Source of the DNA: DASQEH01 sp038239485
GTDB lineage: Bacteria; Actinomycetota; Actinomycetes; Propionibacteriales; Nocardioidaceae
DNA length: 22,603 bases
Direction of reading: 5' to 3'
Assembly (NCBI GenBank): GCA_038239485.1
Contig: JBBSET010000059.1
Coordinates: forward strand, 1 to 22,603
The notes under the pieces: model-generated
What the model saw: the letters and a program-made list of their open reading frames with translations, nothing else
What the model was told of the DNA's origin: nothing
Databases searched by the model: none
Made by a program: the position numbers and the translations under genes
Shown: piece after piece, positions 9,155 to 15,162 of the stretch
How positions within the stretch are numbered: position 1 is the first letter of the stretch
Layout: each line of letters begins with the position of its first letter

Positions 9155-9838
9155 TCATCGGAGCAGCCAGGGCAGCACACCGAGTGCGACAGCCAGCGCC
9201 GTGAGCAGCGTGTCCCCGTGGCGCCATGGTGCGGGCTCGGCCCAGGTCCGTTTGGCCGCGTCCGCGAAGCCCCGCGCATCCATCGCGGTCGCCAGCTGCC
9301 CGGTGTGTCGCATGGACACGATGAGGAGCGCGAAAGCGCTGGCACCGGACTCGCGCAGCCGCCGGACCGGGCCGCCGTCAGCGCCCAGGCCGCGCGCTCT
9401 GCGGGCGCGCTGGACCTGGTGCCACTGGCCGCCGATCGACTCCAGACGCTGAAGGGCGACGACGCAGGCCACCACTCCTCGCGCCGGCAGGTGCAGGCGT
9501 TGAGCCAGGTGGTCGCCCAGCTGGCTCGGACGAAGCCGAGCGGACAGCAGCGCCGCTGGTGTGACGATCGACAGCACGCGGAGGGCGGCGCCGACCGACT
9601 CGTCACCGTGATGACCGCCGTAGAGCCAGGTCGAGACCATGATCGAGAGCGCCGCGACGAGGCCGAGGGCAAGTCGCCGGGCGGCGGCCCGGATCCCGCT
9701 CCCGAGCCATCCGAGGGTGACCAGCTGGGCGACCAGGACGATGGCGCCGGTCCGAGCCGAGCTGATGGCGATAGCGCCCGACACCGGGACCAGGCAGGCT
9801 GCAAGTACGGACAGCGGGCCGATGACCGGTCGACTCAC
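9155..9838 (-). CDS. ykoC: ECF transporter transmembrane (T) component, YkoC/CbiQ-like
   Basis: A 227-residue membrane protein, the energy-coupling transmembrane subunit of an ECF transporter. The N-terminal half is hydrophobic (V-I-G-P-L-S-V-L-A-A-C-L, then further segments). The C-terminal half has the amphipathic coupling helices with two Ala-Arg-Gly signatures, R-R-A-R-G-L and M-D-A-R-G-F, which contact the ATPase. GTG at 9838 is chosen because it overlaps the stop of the ATPase gene in GTGA (9835-9838), giving translational coupling. It is the third gene after the TPP riboswitch, so thiamine or its pyrimidine precursor (HMP) is the expected substrate. Confidence 0.88.
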   Translation of the reverse strand: MSRPVIGPLSVLAACLVPVSGAIAISSARTGAIVLVAQLVTLGWLGSGIRAAARRLALGLVAALSIMVSTWLYGGHHGDESVGAALRVLSIVTPAALLSARLRPSQLGDHLAQRLHLPARGVVACVVALQRLESIGGQWHQVQRARRARGLGADGGPVRRLRESGASAFALLIVSMRHTGQLATAMDARGFADAAKRTWAEPAPWRHGDTLLTALAVALGVLPWLLR

Positions 9839-11340
9839 CGCACCGACACTCCCTTGTCGAGAAGCAGGGTGTCGTCGGCGAGCGCACCGGTTGCCGTCGC
9901 GTCGTGGCTCGCGAGGGCGACCCCGCTGCCGGCGTCGCGAGCGGCAGCCGCGGCTCCCACCACCGCCGCCCAGGTGAGCCGGTCCTGCCCGACCGTCGGC
10001 TCGTCGAACAGCACGCCAGCCGGTCCGTGGACGAGGCTCGCCGCGACCATCAGCCGGCGCTGTTCGCCGCCCGACAGGTGGTACGGGCTCACCTCCCGGA
10101 GGTGGCTGAGGCCGAGCGCCTCGAGCAGCCCGTCCGCGCGGCCGGCCGCCCACTCCAGGTCATGTCCGGCTGACCGGGCGGACGCCATCACCTCGTCGGC
10201 AACCGTGCGGGAGACGACGCCGTGCTCGGGCAGCTGCGGCACCCACGACAACCGCGACACCAGCTCGCGTGAGCTCCACCTCCACGGCCGGCGCTCGGTG
10301 CCGGCGGCGAGGCTGGAGGCCGCGGTCACGCGTCCAGCGCTCGGGCGCAGTAGCCCCGCGAGAACCGCCATCAGGGTGGACTTGCCGGCGCCGCTCGGGC
10401 CGGTGACCGCGAGGGCCCGACCGCCGACCAAGGCCGCACCGACCCCCGACAGCGCGGTCCGGGTGCTGCCTGCTCCGCCGGCGAGCCGGGCCAGCAGCTC
10501 CACCCTGATGTCGTCCGCCACGACCAGCGAACCGGCGTCAGGTCGGTACGGCTCCACCAGACGAGAGCCGACGACGAGCGGAGCGGGCGGCCCGAGTCCC
10601 GGCACCCAGACGCCGAGCGCTGCCATCTCGGGACCCCGCTCGCGCAGGACCGAGCCCGGCGCTCCGTCTGCCACCAGTGTGCCGTCCATACCCAGCACGA
10701 CGAGTCGGTCGGCGAAGTCGAGCCACGGCTCGATCCGGTGCTCCACGATGACGACGGTGTCGCCACGCCTGCTCGCGCTACCGCGAATCGCGAGTCGCAC
10801 CGTCTGGGCCGCCGCCTCATCCAGCATCGACGTGGGCTCGTCGAGCAGCGTCACCCGGCTGTCGAGCGCGAGGTGACCGGCCAGCGCGAGCCGTTGCAGC
10901 TCCCCACCGGACAAGGCGGCCGTCGGATGGTCCGGTCCGTACGGGAACGCGGCCTGCGTCAACGCCGTGGCGACACGAGGCCAGATCCGGTCACGCGGCA
11001 CGCCCCGGTTCTCCAGCCCGAACGCGACGTCGCGACCTACCGTCTCCGCGACCAGGCCAGCGCTCGGATCCTGCAGCAGCAGGCCGATCGACGCTCCGCC
11101 GGGCGCCCCGACCGGCCGGCCCCCGATCCGGACCGTTCCCGAGAGATCTCCATGCCCGGCCGTCAGCAGCAGCCCAGCGATGGCCCGCAGGAGGGTGGAC
11201 TTCCCCGCACCGCTCGGACCAACGAGCAGCACGCGCTGACCGGCCGGGATGTGCAGATCGAGACCGGCGAAGACGGGTGTACGCCGTCGCGCCGGGCGCC
11301 AGCACAGTCCCTCGACGTCGATATCGCCGGCATCGCCCAC
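9835..11340 (-). CDS. ykoD: ECF transporter duplicated ATPase, YkoD-like
   Basis: A 501-residue fusion of two ABC ATPase domains, the energising subunit of the transporter. Domain 1 has Walker A G-P-S-G-A-G-K-S (residues 41-48), Q-loop near Gln90, signature L-S-G-G-E (143-147) and Walker B L-L-D-E-P (165-169), then V-E-H-R. Domain 2 has Walker A G-P-S-G-A-G-K-S (314-321), signature L-S-G-G-E-Q (422-427), Walker B L-F-D-E-P (444-448) and the H-loop in A-S-H-D. Both catalytic sites look intact. GTG at 11340 is chosen because it starts 1 bp after the ykoE stop; the open frame upstream overlaps ykoE by more than 70 bp and is not protein-like. There is no strong ribosome binding site, so coupling to ykoE is likely. 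Confidence 0.92.
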   Translation of the reverse strand: MGDAGDIDVEGLCWRPARRRTPVFAGLDLHIPAGQRVLLVGPSGAGKSTLLRAIAGLLLTAGHGDLSGTVRIGGRPVGAPGGASIGLLLQDPSAGLVAETVGRDVAFGLENRGVPRDRIWPRVATALTQAAFPYGPDHPTAALSGGELQRLALAGHLALDSRVTLLDEPTSMLDEAAAQTVRLAIRGSASRRGDTVVIVEHRIEPWLDFADRLVVLGMDGTLVADGAPGSVLRERGPEMAALGVWVPGLGPPAPLVVGSRLVEPYRPDAGSLVVADDIRVELLARLAGGAGSTRTALSGVGAALVGGRALAVTGPSGAGKSTLMAVLAGLLRPSAGRVTAASSLAAGTERRPWRWSSRELVSRLSWVPQLPEHGVVSRTVADEVMASARSAGHDLEWAAGRADGLLEALGLSHLREVSPYHLSGGEQRRLMVAASLVHGPAGVLFDEPTVGQDRLTWAAVVGAAAAARDAGSGVALASHDATATGALADDTLLLDKGVSVR

Positions 11341-11341
11341 G

Positions 11342-11962
11342 CTAGGCAGCGACGTCGGCCGGCTGCTCCTGCGCGGCGGGCAGAGCGTCGATCGCGCCGC
11401 TCGCCGCCAGGGCACGGGTCATCAGCCACCCGCCGATGCCGGCGACGACGGCGCCGGAGAGCGCGAAGAAGCCCACATAACCGAGCCGGAACCCGAGCGT
11501 CGTGCCTTGCCAGTAGGCGTGCCACTCATACCCGAACTCGAAGACGGCCGCCAAGGCACCGCCGAGAGCGGCCACCGGCCACCCGAACCGCCGGAAGAGG
11601 AAGAGGCCGAGAGCGACTTCGACACCCAGCCCCTGCAGGCCGCCGGAGATGAGGGTCGCCCAGCCCCACTGGTTGCCGATCAGGGCCTCGACAGCCGCTG
11701 CCAGAAGCTCGGCGAGCAACGCCGCCCCGGGTCGCCGCACGACCAGGCCGCTGACCACGCCAGCGATCAGCCACGGGCCGCCGAGGAGCCCGATCAGCGG
11801 CCCGATCAGGTTGGACACGGGGGTGCTCAGGGCGGTGTACGCGGCTGACCAGCCCCAGTAGACGACGCCGAAGACGACGCCGATCATGGCCGCCGTCATC
11901 AGGTCGATCGTGCGCCAGGCCCTCGCGGAGGTGCCGAGCGGCTTGGGTGTCGGTGTTGCCAT
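11342..11962 (-). CDS. ykoE: ECF transporter substrate-binding (S) component, YkoE family (thiamine/HMP)
   Basis: A 206-residue membrane protein of the YkoE family. Five to six hydrophobic segments are visible, beginning D-L-M-T-A-A-M-I-G-V-V-F-G-V-V-Y-W-G, followed by the family-like P-G-A-A-L-L-A-E-L-L-A-A-A-V-E and G-N-Q-W-G. It confers substrate specificity in a YkoEDC-type importer. The TPP riboswitch immediately upstream supports thiamine, thiamine precursor (HMP) or thiamine degradation products as cargo; the TenA or YkoF partners sometimes found beside it are absent here. ATG at 11962 has GGGAGG 6 bases upstream and is preferred over longer starts, which would run into the riboswitch leader. 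Confidence 0.92.
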   Translation of the reverse strand: MATPTPKPLGTSARAWRTIDLMTAAMIGVVFGVVYWGWSAAYTALSTPVSNLIGPLIGLLGGPWLIAGVVSGLVVRRPGAALLAELLAAAVEALIGNQWGWATLISGGLQGLGVEVALGLFLFRRFGWPVAALGGALAAVFEFGYEWHAYWQGTTLGFRLGYVGFFALSGAVVAGIGGWLMTRALAASGAIDALPAAQEQPADVAA

Positions 11963-11968
11963 GAGAAA

Positions 11969-11983
11969 CCTCCCAGCGGGAGG
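11969..11983 (-). promoter_or_regulatory. Shine-Dalgarno-sequestering hairpin of the TPP riboswitch
   Basis: In the mRNA sense, CCUCCC, loop GCU, GGGAGG form a perfect 6-bp hairpin whose 3' arm is the ykoE ribosome binding site, 6 bases before the ATG. This is the expected OFF state of a translational TPP switch. Two further perfect hairpins lie between it and the aptamer: positions 11989-12003 (CAGTCG, CCT loop, CGACTG) and 12007-12018 (GAGTC, TC, GACTC). The second overlaps the 3' strand of aptamer helix P1. Confidence 0.7.
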
Positions 11984-12010
11984 GGAGACAGTCGCCTCGA
12001 CTGCCCGAGT

Positions 12011-12101
12011 CTCGACTCCCTTCGCCGGTGCTAACCGGATCAGGTTCGAGGGTCTGCGGATGGTCCGCACTCTCAGCGCTCGCAGGCGCTCCCCTGTCGT
12101 G
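12011..12101 (-). ncRNA. TPP riboswitch (THI element)
   Basis: Read on the minus strand, the leader shows the conserved TPP aptamer blocks in order: CAGGGGAGCGCC, then GCGCUGAGAG (the CUGAGA motif), a short variable stem, ACCCUCGAACCUGAUC, then CCGGUUAGCACCGGCGAAGGGAG. The CUGAGA and ACCU-GAUC signatures are the pyrimidine-sensing core. A short P1 is formed by CGAC/GUCG at the ends (12096-12099 with 12013-12016). It precedes ykoE by about 50 bases and should repress the ykoEDC operon when thiamine pyrophosphate is plentiful. Confidence 0.96.
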
Positions 12102-12120
12102 TCGAGCCAGCCTACCGCGT

Positions 12121-12135
12121 GCCCCTCTCAGGGGC
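12121..12135. promoter_or_regulatory. Perfect hairpin/dyad between riboswitch and PAP2 gene
   Basis: GCCCCT, CTC, AGGGGC is a perfect 6-bp dyad with a 3-base loop. It sits just upstream of the TPP aptamer (minus) and 115 bp before the PAP2 gene (plus), close to where the minus-strand promoter must lie. It may be a small operator or a hairpin; no regulator is recognised. In the rest of 12136-12250 a TACGAT at 12180-12185 could be a -10 box for the plus-strand gene, without a good -35. Confidence 0.3.
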
Positions 12136-12250
12136 GACGATCACAAATTTTCTTCGGTCGTCCAAAGGGTGGTCGGGACTACGATGGACCAACGTCCCTC
12201 CATACGGCCGGTCGACATCTTGGTGAACACACGGCAGACAGGACCACTCG

Positions 12251-13480
12251 ATGACGCGACGGGCCTACGGGTTTGCCGTCGCCCTCGCGCTGGCCGTCGG
12301 CATCCTGACCGTCGCCGCTTCCTACCACTACCACCTACCGTTGCGCGATCCTGACGGGATCGCCGGCCCGTCGTACATCCGGCTCCCGCTGGTGGTGCTG
12401 ATCTTCTACCTGCTCGACGTCGTCCCGCGCTCGCTGATGTACAACCGCGGCTTCCACGACTTCCGTCGCACCGTCAAGGCGTATACCCGCGAGCGCTGGA
12501 CCCGCAGCCGGAGAGCGCTGGTCCTCGTCGGCGTCATCATCTTCTACATCGTCTACGTCGCCTACCGCAACCTCAAGGGCTTCCTGCCCATCGTGCGCGA
12601 CCACACCAACTACGACACCGTGCTGCACCACCTGGACAGAGCACTGTGCTTCGGCCACGACCCGGCGACGCTCCTGCACAACGTCCTCGGGATGGGCATC
12701 GCAGCGCACGTCTTGTCGACCGTCTACATCGCCTTCTTGTTCTTCGTCCCGCTGAGCCTCGGCGCTGCGCTCGTCTGGTCCAAGAACGTCGCGACCGGGT
12801 TCTGGTACGTCACCGCGCTGTGCATCGACTGGGTCCTCGGCGCGGCGAGCTACTACTGGGTACCGTCGCTGGGGCCGTTCGTGTCCAACGCCCGAGCGTT
12901 CGTGGACCTCCCACACACGAATGTCACCAGCCTGCAGGACGACCTCTTGTCGACCCGGTCAACCTACCTGGAGGACCCTCACGCGAGCGACTCGATCCAA
13001 GGCGTGGCGGCATTCGCCTCTCTCCACGTCGCAGTCATCTTCACAGCCGCGCTGATCTGCTGGTATGTCATCCCGAGCGTGGTCGTGCGCTGGTCGATGT
13101 GGGTGTACTTCGTGCTGACCACTCTGTCCACCATCTACTTCGGCTGGCACTACCTGCTCGACGACATGGCCGGCCTGACGATCGGAGCCATCGCGGTCTG
13201 GATCGGCGCCAGGACCACCGGCCACCCGATGCGGGTCCAGCGGGCTCTCGGCGCCGAAGGCGACGGCGTGATCGGGGTTTTCCCGCCCGAGTCCTCGCCC
13301 GGGCCTGCCGAGCACCCGACCGTGACCCCACGGCCTCTGCAGGATGAGCCGGCACGACCGGTGCTGGTCCGCCCTGAGCCACGGCACTCCGAGCCGGTCC
13401 ATGCCGACTCCGTGCACGTGGACGCGACGAGGGACGCTGAGCCGACGAGGGAAGACTCGGCGCCCGTCGCTCCGACATGA
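12251..13480 (+). CDS. PAP2-superfamily membrane phosphatase/transferase (Aur1/inositol-phosphotransferase-like)
   Basis: A 409-residue polytopic membrane protein, with hydrophobic segments from residue 4 onward and several more up to about residue 325. The PAP2 catalytic motifs are present: F-A-S-L-H-V-A (His259), and S-x4-G-W-H-Y-L-L-D-D-x-A-G with Ser293, His300 and Asp304. The first lysine-containing PAP2 motif is not evident, as in the PAP2_3 (Aur1-like) branch. Such proteins act on lipid phosphates or transfer phospho-head groups at the membrane; in actinobacteria inositol lipids are plausible substrates. The last 65 or so residues are a hydrophilic Pro/Glu/Arg-rich tail, probably disordered. 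ATG at 12251 has AGGA about 8 bases upstream. It overlaps the next gene by 4 bp. Confidence 0.85.
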   Translation: MTRRAYGFAVALALAVGILTVAASYHYHLPLRDPDGIAGPSYIRLPLVVLIFYLLDVVPRSLMYNRGFHDFRRTVKAYTRERWTRSRRALVLVGVIIFYIVYVAYRNLKGFLPIVRDHTNYDTVLHHLDRALCFGHDPATLLHNVLGMGIAAHVLSTVYIAFLFFVPLSLGAALVWSKNVATGFWYVTALCIDWVLGAASYYWVPSLGPFVSNARAFVDLPHTNVTSLQDDLLSTRSTYLEDPHASDSIQGVAAFASLHVAVIFTAALICWYVIPSVVVRWSMWVYFVLTTLSTIYFGWHYLLDDMAGLTIGAIAVWIGARTTGHPMRVQRALGAEGDGVIGVFPPESSPGPAEHPTVTPRPLQDEPARPVLVRPEPRHSEPVHADSVHVDATRDAEPTREDSAPVAPT

Positions 13481-14316
13481 CCCACACCGGCGGCCCGTCC
13501 GAGCTCGTCCATCTCGATATCGCCGACCGCGTCGCGACCGTCACCCTCGACTCTCCCGCCAACCGCAACGCCCTGTCGCGGCGGCTCGTGGACGAGCTGA
13601 CCGACCGGCTCCGGCGGGCGGACACGACCGAAGGCGTGCGAGTGATCGTGCTGGCGCACACCGGGACCACATTCTGCGCGGGCGCCGACCTGGTCGAGGC
13701 GGTCGAGTCCGGGATGGTGCAGGGCAGTAGGGCACTGGTCGCCCTCCTGCGTCTGGTGGCCGGGCTGCGGGTGCCCGTCGTTGCCGTGGTTCGTGGACAT
13801 GTCCGGGCGGGGGGAGTGGGTCTCGTCGGTGCCTGTGACGTGGCCGTGGTCAGCGAGACCAGCACCTTCGCCTTCAGCGAGGCGCGTCTCGGACTGGCGC
13901 CAGCGGTGATCTCGCTGACCACCTCGAGCAGGATGGGGGAGCGGGACGCGGCATACAAGTATCTGAGCGGCGTCACCTTCGACGGCATCGAGGCTGCCCG
14001 CTGTGGACTGGCGACCTATGCAGTGGCGCCCGAGGACGTGCCCAATCGGGTGGTGGCCATGCTGGCCGAGCTCACCAGGGCCTCGCCACAAGGGCTGAGG
14101 GAGACGAAACGGCTTCTCAACGCAGCCCTACTCGAACGGATCGGCCGGGAGGGTGAAGCGCTGGCCGAACTGTCGGCCAGGCTGTTCGCCTCCGCGGAGG
14201 CACGTGAGGCCATGTCAGCCTTCCGGGAGCGGCGACCGCCGAGCTGGGATTACCCCGGATCAGCAGAGGGGCCACCCCCATCCGTGCAGGGGTCAGGTAC
14301 TACGCAAACAAGTTGA
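13477..14316 (+). CDS. Enoyl-CoA hydratase/isomerase (crotonase) family protein
   Basis: A 279-residue crotonase-fold protein. The N-terminal R-V-A-T-V-T-L-D-S-P-A-N-R-N-A-L is a standard family opening. The CoA oxyanion-hole strands are C-A-G-A-D-L (residues 67-72) and G-H-V-R-A-G-G-V-G-L-V (107-117). Of the two catalytic glutamates of classical enoyl-CoA hydratase, the second is kept (Glu135 in F-S-E-A-R-L-G), while the position of the first is Gly115. That pattern is shared with many EchA-type paralogues and methylglutaconyl-CoA hydratase-like proteins, so the exact reaction is not predictable. The C-terminal 25 residues are low complexity. The start ATG overlaps the PAP2 stop (ATGA, 13477-13480). 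Confidence 0.88.
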   Translation: MTHTGGPSELVHLDIADRVATVTLDSPANRNALSRRLVDELTDRLRRADTTEGVRVIVLAHTGTTFCAGADLVEAVESGMVQGSRALVALLRLVAGLRVPVVAVVRGHVRAGGVGLVGACDVAVVSETSTFAFSEARLGLAPAVISLTTSSRMGERDAAYKYLSGVTFDGIEAARCGLATYAVAPEDVPNRVVAMLAELTRASPQGLRETKRLLNAALLERIGREGEALAELSARLFASAEAREAMSAFRERRPPSWDYPGSAEGPPPSVQGSGTTQTS

Positions 14317-14330
14317 CCCCTCGGCCGGGG
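14288..14330. terminator. Overlapping inverted repeats at convergent gene ends
   Basis: AGGGGTCA (14288-14295) and TGACCCCT (14314-14321) are a perfect 8-bp inverted repeat with an 18-base loop; the right arm contains the stop codon of the crotonase gene. A second stem, CCCC (14317-14320) with GGGG (14327-14330), overlaps it. The pair fills the 18-bp gap to the convergent DUF6328 gene and may terminate transcription from both sides. No U-tract is present. Confidence 0.4.
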
Positions 14331-14334
14331 CGAG

Positions 14335-14895
14335 TCAGTCGGCTGCTGGGAGGTCGCCGCCAGGCGCGTCCTCGAGGGTCTCAGGAAGCCGGTGCCGAAC
14401 GGACAGGGGCAGGATCACCCACAGCACGACCAGCAGTAAGGCAGCCAGCCCCGCGGCGGTGATCCCGGCCGGGTCGCCGCTCACGACGCAGAAGGTGAGC
14501 AGGACCACGCCCACGATGGCGCCGGCGAGCAGGCACAGGCCGGTCAGGGCCAGGTAGTGGCCGATGGCAACCATCCGTCTACGCAGATGGCGACGAAACA
14601 TCAGCCGGTGCAGGCTGACGGGGGCGATCAGGAAGCCGGTTGCGGAGATGGCGCATCCGACGGTGATGAGGTACGCATTGCGCTGGAAGGTCTCGATACC
14701 GGCGAACTGAGCCTGGAACGGCAGTGTCAGCAGGAATCCCGTCAGGAGCTGCACGCCGGTCTGGACCACCCGCAGCTCCTGGAGCAGGTCCTGCCAGTTG
14801 CGGTCGAGACGCTCGGTCGGCGTCTCGTGGCGGGCCCGCTCGTCCCAGGCCTCGTCGGCGTCGGTGTCCGCGCCGGAGTCAGGTGACATGCGCAT
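14335..14895 (-). CDS. DUF6328 family membrane protein
   Basis: A 186-residue protein of unknown function. The acidic N-terminus leads into the conserved block E-R-L-D-R-N-W-Q-D-L-L-Q-E-L-R-V then Q-T-G-V-Q-L-L-T-G-F-L-L-T-L-P-F, which I recognise as the DUF6328 family common in actinobacteria. About four hydrophobic segments follow (roughly residues 48-62, 73-93, 108-135 and 146-166), with a basic loop M-F-R-R-H-L-R-R-R-M between the second and third. The C-terminus is acidic. ATG at 14895 has GGAAGGA upstream at good spacing; an internal Met two codons later is possible. It stands alone, convergent with the crotonase gene and divergent from the NlpC/P60 gene. Confidence 0.75.
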   Translation of the reverse strand: MRMSPDSGADTDADEAWDERARHETPTERLDRNWQDLLQELRVVQTGVQLLTGFLLTLPFQAQFAGIETFQRNAYLITVGCAISATGFLIAPVSLHRLMFRRHLRRRMVAIGHYLALTGLCLLAGAIVGVVLLTFCVVSGDPAGITAAGLAALLLVVLWVILPLSVRHRLPETLEDAPGGDLPAAD

Positions 14896-14993
14896 CCACG
14901 GTCCTTCCCGCGTCGCTGGGATCTGCTGACCCTAGTCGCCGGGACCGGCCTGCCCCGCGAGGGTATTCATAGGTACAAATGAGTCCTTTCATG

Positions 14994-15011
14994 AACTACA
15001 TGGTTGTAGTT
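14994..15011. promoter_or_regulatory. Perfect dyad resembling a BlaI/MecI/CopY-type operator
   Basis: AACTACATGGTTGTAGTT: two perfect 7-base arms, AACTACA and TGTAGTT, around a 4-base centre. The ACTACA/TGTAGT half-sites resemble operators of the BlaI/MecI winged-helix repressor family. The dyad lies in an unusually AT-rich stretch (about 14960-15060) between the divergent DUF6328 and NlpC/P60 genes, about 150 bp before the latter's start, a position suited to promoter control. No blaI gene is in the window. The operator identity is inferred; the dyad itself is certain. Confidence 0.5.
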
Positions 15012-15060
15012 TGTCAAGCCGACACGCCATGGTGCCAGAGTTTTTTATGTGAAAGGTGTT

Positions 15061-15162
15061 CCGCGTGGGACGAAACGCCGTTACGGTCCTAAGAGGACAA
15101 GGGCCGCCCGTCGCTAGCTCACGAGCCTGGACGGGCCGCCGCTTTCGAGGAAGGGACCGCCT
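15061..15162 (+). promoter_or_regulatory. Structured 5' leader of the NlpC/P60 gene, possible riboswitch or attenuator
   Basis: The 100 bases before the GTG contain a local hairpin, GTCCT (15086-15090), AAG, AGGAC (15094-15098), and a perfect 7-bp stem, GCCCGTC (15106-15112) with GACGGGC (15130-15136), enclosing GCTAGCTCACGAGCCTG. CGGTCC (15084-15089) could instead pair with GGACCG (15154-15159), which overlaps the ribosome binding site GGAAGGGA; the two pairings of 15086-15089 are mutually exclusive. c-di-AMP (ydaO) riboswitches are known before actinobacterial cell-wall hydrolase genes. The CCGUCGCUAGCU block recalls part of that motif, but the usual 5' half is not evident, so no class is assigned. 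Confidence 0.45.

Noticed and set aside
8882..10876. Long open frame on the + strand (664 codons)
   Set aside because: It is antisense to the amidase, ykoC and ykoD genes; its translation is low-complexity Ser/Arg/Pro/Ala with no domain, so it is a GC-skew artefact.
15041..15046. T6 run after CCATGGTGCCAGAG, considered as an intrinsic terminator
   Set aside because: The bases before it do not form a strong stem, and it lies in the promoter/leader region of the NlpC/P60 gene, so a terminator call is not supported.
14940..15162. Calling the NlpC/P60 leader a ydaO (c-di-AMP) riboswitch outright
   Set aside because: Only a short 3'-like block resembles the motif; the usual conserved 5' purine-rich segment was not found, so it is reported only as a structured leader.
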